A stretch of 64,000 bases of DNA. Source: Sporosarcina sp. P13 (GTDB taxonomy: Bacteria; Bacillota; Bacilli; Bacillales_A; Planococcaceae). Under the pieces are notes generated by a model. That model made no database searches and was not told the DNA's origin. It was given only the letters and a program-made list of their open reading frames with translations. This document shows positions 61,018 through 64,000 of the stretch, one piece after another; the stretch's first letter is position 1; every line of letters begins with the position of its first letter. A program made the position numbers and the translations under genes. The stretch spans positions 62,001 to 126,000 of the forward strand of contig NZ_PDYM01000002.1 in NCBI RefSeq assembly GCF_002743055.1, in the 5' to 3' direction.

Positions 61018-61980
61018 TTAATTCGATGACTGCTCTTTTTCGTATGCATCAATGATTTTCGCGACGATTGGGTGTCGTACAACATCGCCCTGCTCTAGGT
61101 AAATAAATTGAATATCTTGTACGTTTTTCAAAATTTTCTCCGCCACATTTAGTCCCGAGTCTACACCCCTAGGTAAGTCAATTTGCGTTTTGTCCCCCGT
61201 GATGACCATTTTTGAACCAAATCCTAAACGAGTTAAAAACATTTTCATTTGGGCTTTTGTTGTGTTTTGTGCTTCATCTAAAATGACAAATGCATCATCT
61301 AATGTACGGCCTCGCATATACGCAAGTGGTGCGATTTCAATGACACCGCGTTCCATAAGTCGGTCGGTATGTTCTGCACCAAGTATATCATGAAGCGCAT
61401 CATACAGCGGACGTAAGTAAGGATCGACCTTCTCTTTTAAGTCTCCAGGAAGGAAACCTAAACTCTCTCCTGCTTCTACAGCGGGACGCGTTAAGACGAT
61501 TCGCTTAACAGAGCCGGATTTCATCGCTTGCACAGCCATAACGACTGCGAGATACGTTTTTCCTGTTCCAGCAGGTCCAATACAGAAAACAAGATCTCTC
61601 GAACGGATCGTTTGCACGTACTCCCGCTGTCCGATTGTCTTCGCACGAATAACTTTGCCTTTTGTGTTGCGCGCAATTTCTTCATCATACAACGTAGCAA
61701 AATATTCGATCGTGCTGTTTTTCGCCATTTCAATTGCTGTCGCAACATCTCGTAAATTAATGTTGATGCCTTTGCGGATGACTTTCAATAATTGTTCTAG
61801 TAATGCCTTCGCTGCTTCAACCTGTTCTTCTTCCCCACTAATTGAAACATTCTCGCCTCTTGTGCGGATTGAGACACTCAATTCTTCTTCGATCAACTTC
61901 ATGTTTTGATCGGAAATACCGAGAAGCATAATCGCTTCGTTTGGCTCTTCAATATGCAATTGGATGGTTTGTTCGCTCAA
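61018..61980 (-). CDS. phoH: PhoH-family ATPase
   Basis: 320 residues. KH-like N-terminus, then Walker A GPAGTGKTYLAVVMA, Walker B DDAFVILDEAQNTTKAQ, and KMVITGDKTQIDLP. Linked to RNA metabolism; contiguous with ybeY. Confidence 0.95.
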   Translation of the reverse strand: MSEQTIQLHIEEPNEAIMLLGISDQNMKLIEEELSVSIRTRGENVSISGEEEQVEAAKALLEQLLKVIRKGININLRDVATAIEMAKNSTIEYFATLYDEEIARNTKGKVIRAKTIGQREYVQTIRSRDLVFCIGPAGTGKTYLAVVMAVQAMKSGSVKRIVLTRPAVEAGESLGFLPGDLKEKVDPYLRPLYDALHDILGAEHTDRLMERGVIEIAPLAYMRGRTLDDAFVILDEAQNTTKAQMKMFLTRLGFGSKMVITGDKTQIDLPRGVDSGLNVAEKILKNVQDIQFIYLEQGDVVRHPIVAKIIDAYEKEQSSN

Positions 61981-61985
61981 TATAT

Positions 61986-63077
61986 TCAGTCTCCTTGAGT
62001 TATCGGTCGTTTTTCAGCTATGTTTTCATTAAGTAAAAATAGTATAGTCCCTTTCACTTTATCATTAGTGAAGGATACATGTAAAACATTTTCCTCTTTA
62101 ATAATGCGCTCATTTGTTTTCTTTGACAATAAATCATACTTTAAAAGCGGCAGAATGACCGTCTCTTCCATTCCTTTCTCAAGTCGTACAGTATGCACAG
62201 GGTCCTCACGTGTTTGATTGAATAGTATCGGATTCCTAAAACGAATAGTTCCTGCAGCATTTTCGTGCCAAGGTTTTTGCCAATCGATATGCATGTGTTC
62301 TTCCCCTTGAATGGAATACGTAACCGTTCGAGGTAATTCAAAATGATACTCCAACCAATAATCCGCAAATACTTCGCCATCTGCCCCGACGACTGTTTTT
62401 TTCTCCCCTTGTTCAAGAATTCCTGTAGCGAGCATATCCCCTTTCTTTACTGTCTGATGAATGACACTTGCACGTTCACCTCTTGTTAAAGCGAAATGGG
62501 TAATGACTCCTCCGGTTTTTGCCACGAGATGGGAGGGTGTTTCTTTCACTTCTTCTTTGACTTCAGCAGACAGTGGCGCTAGCATCGGTGAGACGATGAA
62601 AGACGTACCCATTTGTGTAAAACGGATCCATGACAAAGACGATTCATCTTGCATCAGCAGTCTACGAATTTCATCTTCTTCAGGCAATTTAGAGAGCAGC
62701 GAAGGCACTTTGATATTTGCTTTTTCCAGTTTCATTTCAATCCGCTCCGCCACTTCCGGTACTTCACTTTCCACTTTGATGTCCCACAAAAAGAGCGACG
62801 CACAAAGGGGAATGATACAACTTATGATAAATAATAAAGAAGAGAACAAACGATACTCTACCGTGTCGCTACCTACACGTGAAATCTTTACTTGCACTCG
62901 ATACTTCCTTCTAAAACGTCTAATCTTCTCGATACCTTTACGATCCGTTTCGAAATATACCGACTTTCCAGCCACATAGACATGCTGAATTTTGACATGC
63001 TCTGCCTGCAACTTGCCTAGAAATGCGGATGCCCTACCTACATTAGTCAATTGAACTTCAAAGCGCTTATGACTCAT
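61986..63077 (-). CDS. yqfD: Sporulation protein YqfD
   Basis: 363 residues. N-terminal ~80 residues cytoplasmic, one membrane helix (LFSSLLFIISCIIPLCASLF), then a large extracytoplasmic domain (FALTRGERASVIHQTVKKGD). Stage IV sporulation family. Overlaps yqfC by 11 bp. Confidence 0.9.
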   Translation of the reverse strand: MSHKRFEVQLTNVGRASAFLGKLQAEHVKIQHVYVAGKSVYFETDRKGIEKIRRFRRKYRVQVKISRVGSDTVEYRLFSSLLFIISCIIPLCASLFLWDIKVESEVPEVAERIEMKLEKANIKVPSLLSKLPEEDEIRRLLMQDESSLSWIRFTQMGTSFIVSPMLAPLSAEVKEEVKETPSHLVAKTGGVITHFALTRGERASVIHQTVKKGDMLATGILEQGEKKTVVGADGEVFADYWLEYHFELPRTVTYSIQGEEHMHIDWQKPWHENAAGTIRFRNPILFNQTREDPVHTVRLEKGMEETVILPLLKYDLLSKKTNERIIKEENVLHVSFTNDKVKGTILFLLNENIAEKRPITQGD

Positions 63078-63324
63078 ACAAACGTTCCTCAGCGGGTTTA
63101 TGTCGAATCGTCACTTCAATAAGTTCTGTAATCGATATATGGGCATGTTGTTCAGTCAGTTCTAGAACCGTTACGTCTTCACCTCTGATGCTTAGGGCAT
63201 AGTCATCTGTTTGAAAGGATACGGATTGTTCTGTCAAGGCTGTTAATTGGTAATAGCCTGTAATCCGTAATGAATTGAATTCATCTAAAATAATAGATGG
63301 ATGAAGTGCGAATAATTTTTTCAC
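63067..63324 (-). CDS. yqfC: Sporulation protein YqfC (YabP family)
   Basis: 85 residues: IILDEFNSLRITGYYQLTAL and IRGEDVTVLELTEQHAHISI match YabP/YqfC. Coupled to yqfD; typical of spore formers. Confidence 0.9.
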   Translation of the reverse strand: MKKLFALHPSIILDEFNSLRITGYYQLTALTEQSVSFQTDDYALSIRGEDVTVLELTEQHAHISITELIEVTIRHKPAEERLYES

Positions 63325-63327
63325 GAA

Positions 63328-63366
63328 AAAACCCCCTGACTCATCCTATGATGAGTCAGGGGGTTA
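63328..63366 (-). terminator. Strong hairpin between yqfC and the preceding gene
   Basis: AACCCCCTGACTCATC/GATGAGTCAGGGGGTT, a 16-bp perfect stem. U-run (GGTTTTTTCG) on the minus strand lies after it towards yqfC, ending the transcript from floA. Confidence 0.88.
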
Positions 63367-63371
63367 CATGA

Positions 63372-63899
63372 TTACCGTTTAGCTTTTGGAGGACCTAAAA
63401 TTTCCGAATAGACGATTCCCTGAAGCACTTGTTTCGAAGTTTTTGGAATCAAGTCTTCTTGCAGAATACGTGAGTCTTCCACTAGCACAGTTGGCCTCTC
63501 CGAACGGAGCCTACCTCTGCTTGGTTGGCGCTCGGAACGTTCCGCACGCGCTGGAGAAGCTGGTTTAGCCGGTCGTTGTTGCTGTTTCTGAGGTTTAGGC
63601 TGCTCTGGATAAAACACTTCTGTTTGCGGTGCCTGTGTCTGCTGCTTGGGTTCTTCCATTTCCGTCTGCAAGTCCTTGAATTCTCTCTGAATATCTTCAA
63701 ACAAATCTCTTGAAAGATCTTTTAGTGAACGAGGCTTATTCGTAGGTGCCGCATTCGTACGTTCTGGTTCTAATTGCTTGGTTTGCGTATGAATCGGTCG
63801 TTGCTCGCTCGTTGGCTTCTGCTCTTCTGGCTTTTTTTTCTTTTTACCGAATAGCGAACTGAGCGCCAGCATGACAATCAATATAATGAGTTGTTCCAT
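63372..63899 (-). CDS. Membrane-anchored Gln/Pro-rich protein at the yqfB position
   Basis: 175 residues. One N-terminal membrane helix (LIILIVMLALSSLFG), then a Lys/Gln/Pro-rich disordered region and a conserved-looking C-terminus (SKQVLQGIVYSEILGPPKAK). It lies between floA and yqfC, where B. subtilis has the small yqfB; similarity is not evident. Function unknown. Confidence 0.7.
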   Translation of the reverse strand: MEQLIILIVMLALSSLFGKKKKKPEEQKPTSEQRPIHTQTKQLEPERTNAAPTNKPRSLKDLSRDLFEDIQREFKDLQTEMEEPKQQTQAPQTEVFYPEQPKPQKQQQRPAKPASPARAERSERQPSRGRLRSERPTVLVEDSRILQEDLIPKTSKQVLQGIVYSEILGPPKAKR

Positions 63900-63932
63900 T
63901 ATGCATCCCCTTCCCGGGAATTCATCGTGTAA

Positions 63933-64000
63933 TTAGTCTTTCTTATCTTCTTTAGGTTGCTGTTCTCCGCCTACCTTGCTAATGGAGTCACGCATACCTG
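63933..64000 (-). CDS. floA: Flotillin-like FloA, C-terminal end only
   Basis: The last 22 codons (GMRDSISKVGGEQQPKEDKK and stop) run off the window edge. Sequence style and synteny (before yqfC/yqfD/phoH) indicate FloA (YqfA). Confidence 0.65.
   Translation of the reverse strand, partial: GMRDSISKVGGEQQPKEDKKD

Noticed and set aside
1..64000. CRISPR arrays, rRNA and tRNA genes
   Set aside because: No regularly spaced repeat array with unique spacers, no rRNA segments and no complete cloverleaf was seen.

Overview
The window is chromosomal DNA of a low-to-mid GC Bacillota bacterium. From about 20.6 kb onward the gene order follows the Bacillus subtilis comG-yqg-yqf-sigA-recO-era-phoH-floA region closely. 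The gene content (endospore genes yqfC/yqfD, single-chain glycyl-tRNA synthetase behind a T-box, an acyl-CoA dehydrogenase inserted beside sigA, Zur/Znu genes in this order) fits Planococcaceae, for example Sporosarcina or a relative. The genus is an inference.

Positions 1 to about 20,670 are the integrase-proximal half of a temperate-phage genome. The left end of the window lies inside the phage, so the structural genes and the far attachment site are not visible. The integrase (19,410-20,564, +) abuts the start of comGC, which is cut after roughly its first 15 codons. The prophage therefore splits the comG operon: comGA and comGB are intact to its right, and the rest of comGC and the later comG genes should lie beyond the far end. 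The phage has a divergent switch (15,015-15,182) with five GTTAAC operators between a Cro-like gene and an ImmR-like repressor with its ImmA-like protease. The leftward early operon runs through an antirepressor, several small DNA-binding proteins, an SbcC-like ATPase, RecT, a metallo-beta-lactamase-fold protein, a DnaD-like initiator with an iteron array, a DnaC-like loader, SSB, dUTPase and RecU.

Three cargo sites stand out in the phage. At 96-1,859 a DUF5677-like gene and an HNH endonuclease with an SRA-like N-terminus lie between two 63-bp copies of a gene-tail-plus-terminator sequence. At 3,711-3,866 a Spo0E-like phosphatase gene is closely related to a host copy at 38,530-38,694. At 17,022-19,288 an AT-rich, translationally coupled three-gene module of unknown function (soluble protein, zinc-ribbon protein, two-helix membrane protein) lies between the repressor/ImmA genes and the integrase. 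The comGC insertion and the Spo0E gene together suggest a phage that interferes with host development (competence, sporulation).

The host part runs as follows: comGB/comGA; DUF2626, yqgX, DUF2759, yqgU and an LTA synthase; yqgQ, a folate cyclo-ligase and L33; two small envelope-associated genes and a class B PBP; sodA, yqgC and a Na/Pi cotransporter with PhoP-like boxes; yqgB, a yqfZ-like gene, ispG and a nucleotidase; msrA and a Spo0E-like gene; znuC-znuB-zur with a Zur box; nfo, cshB, yqfQ and ispH; nif3, trmK and cccA; an acyl-CoA dehydrogenase and a membrane protein; the dnaG-sigA operon; yqfL-ccpN; T-box-glyS; and recO, era, cdd, dgkA, ybeY, pgpH, phoH, yqfD, yqfC, a yqfB-position gene and the end of floA.
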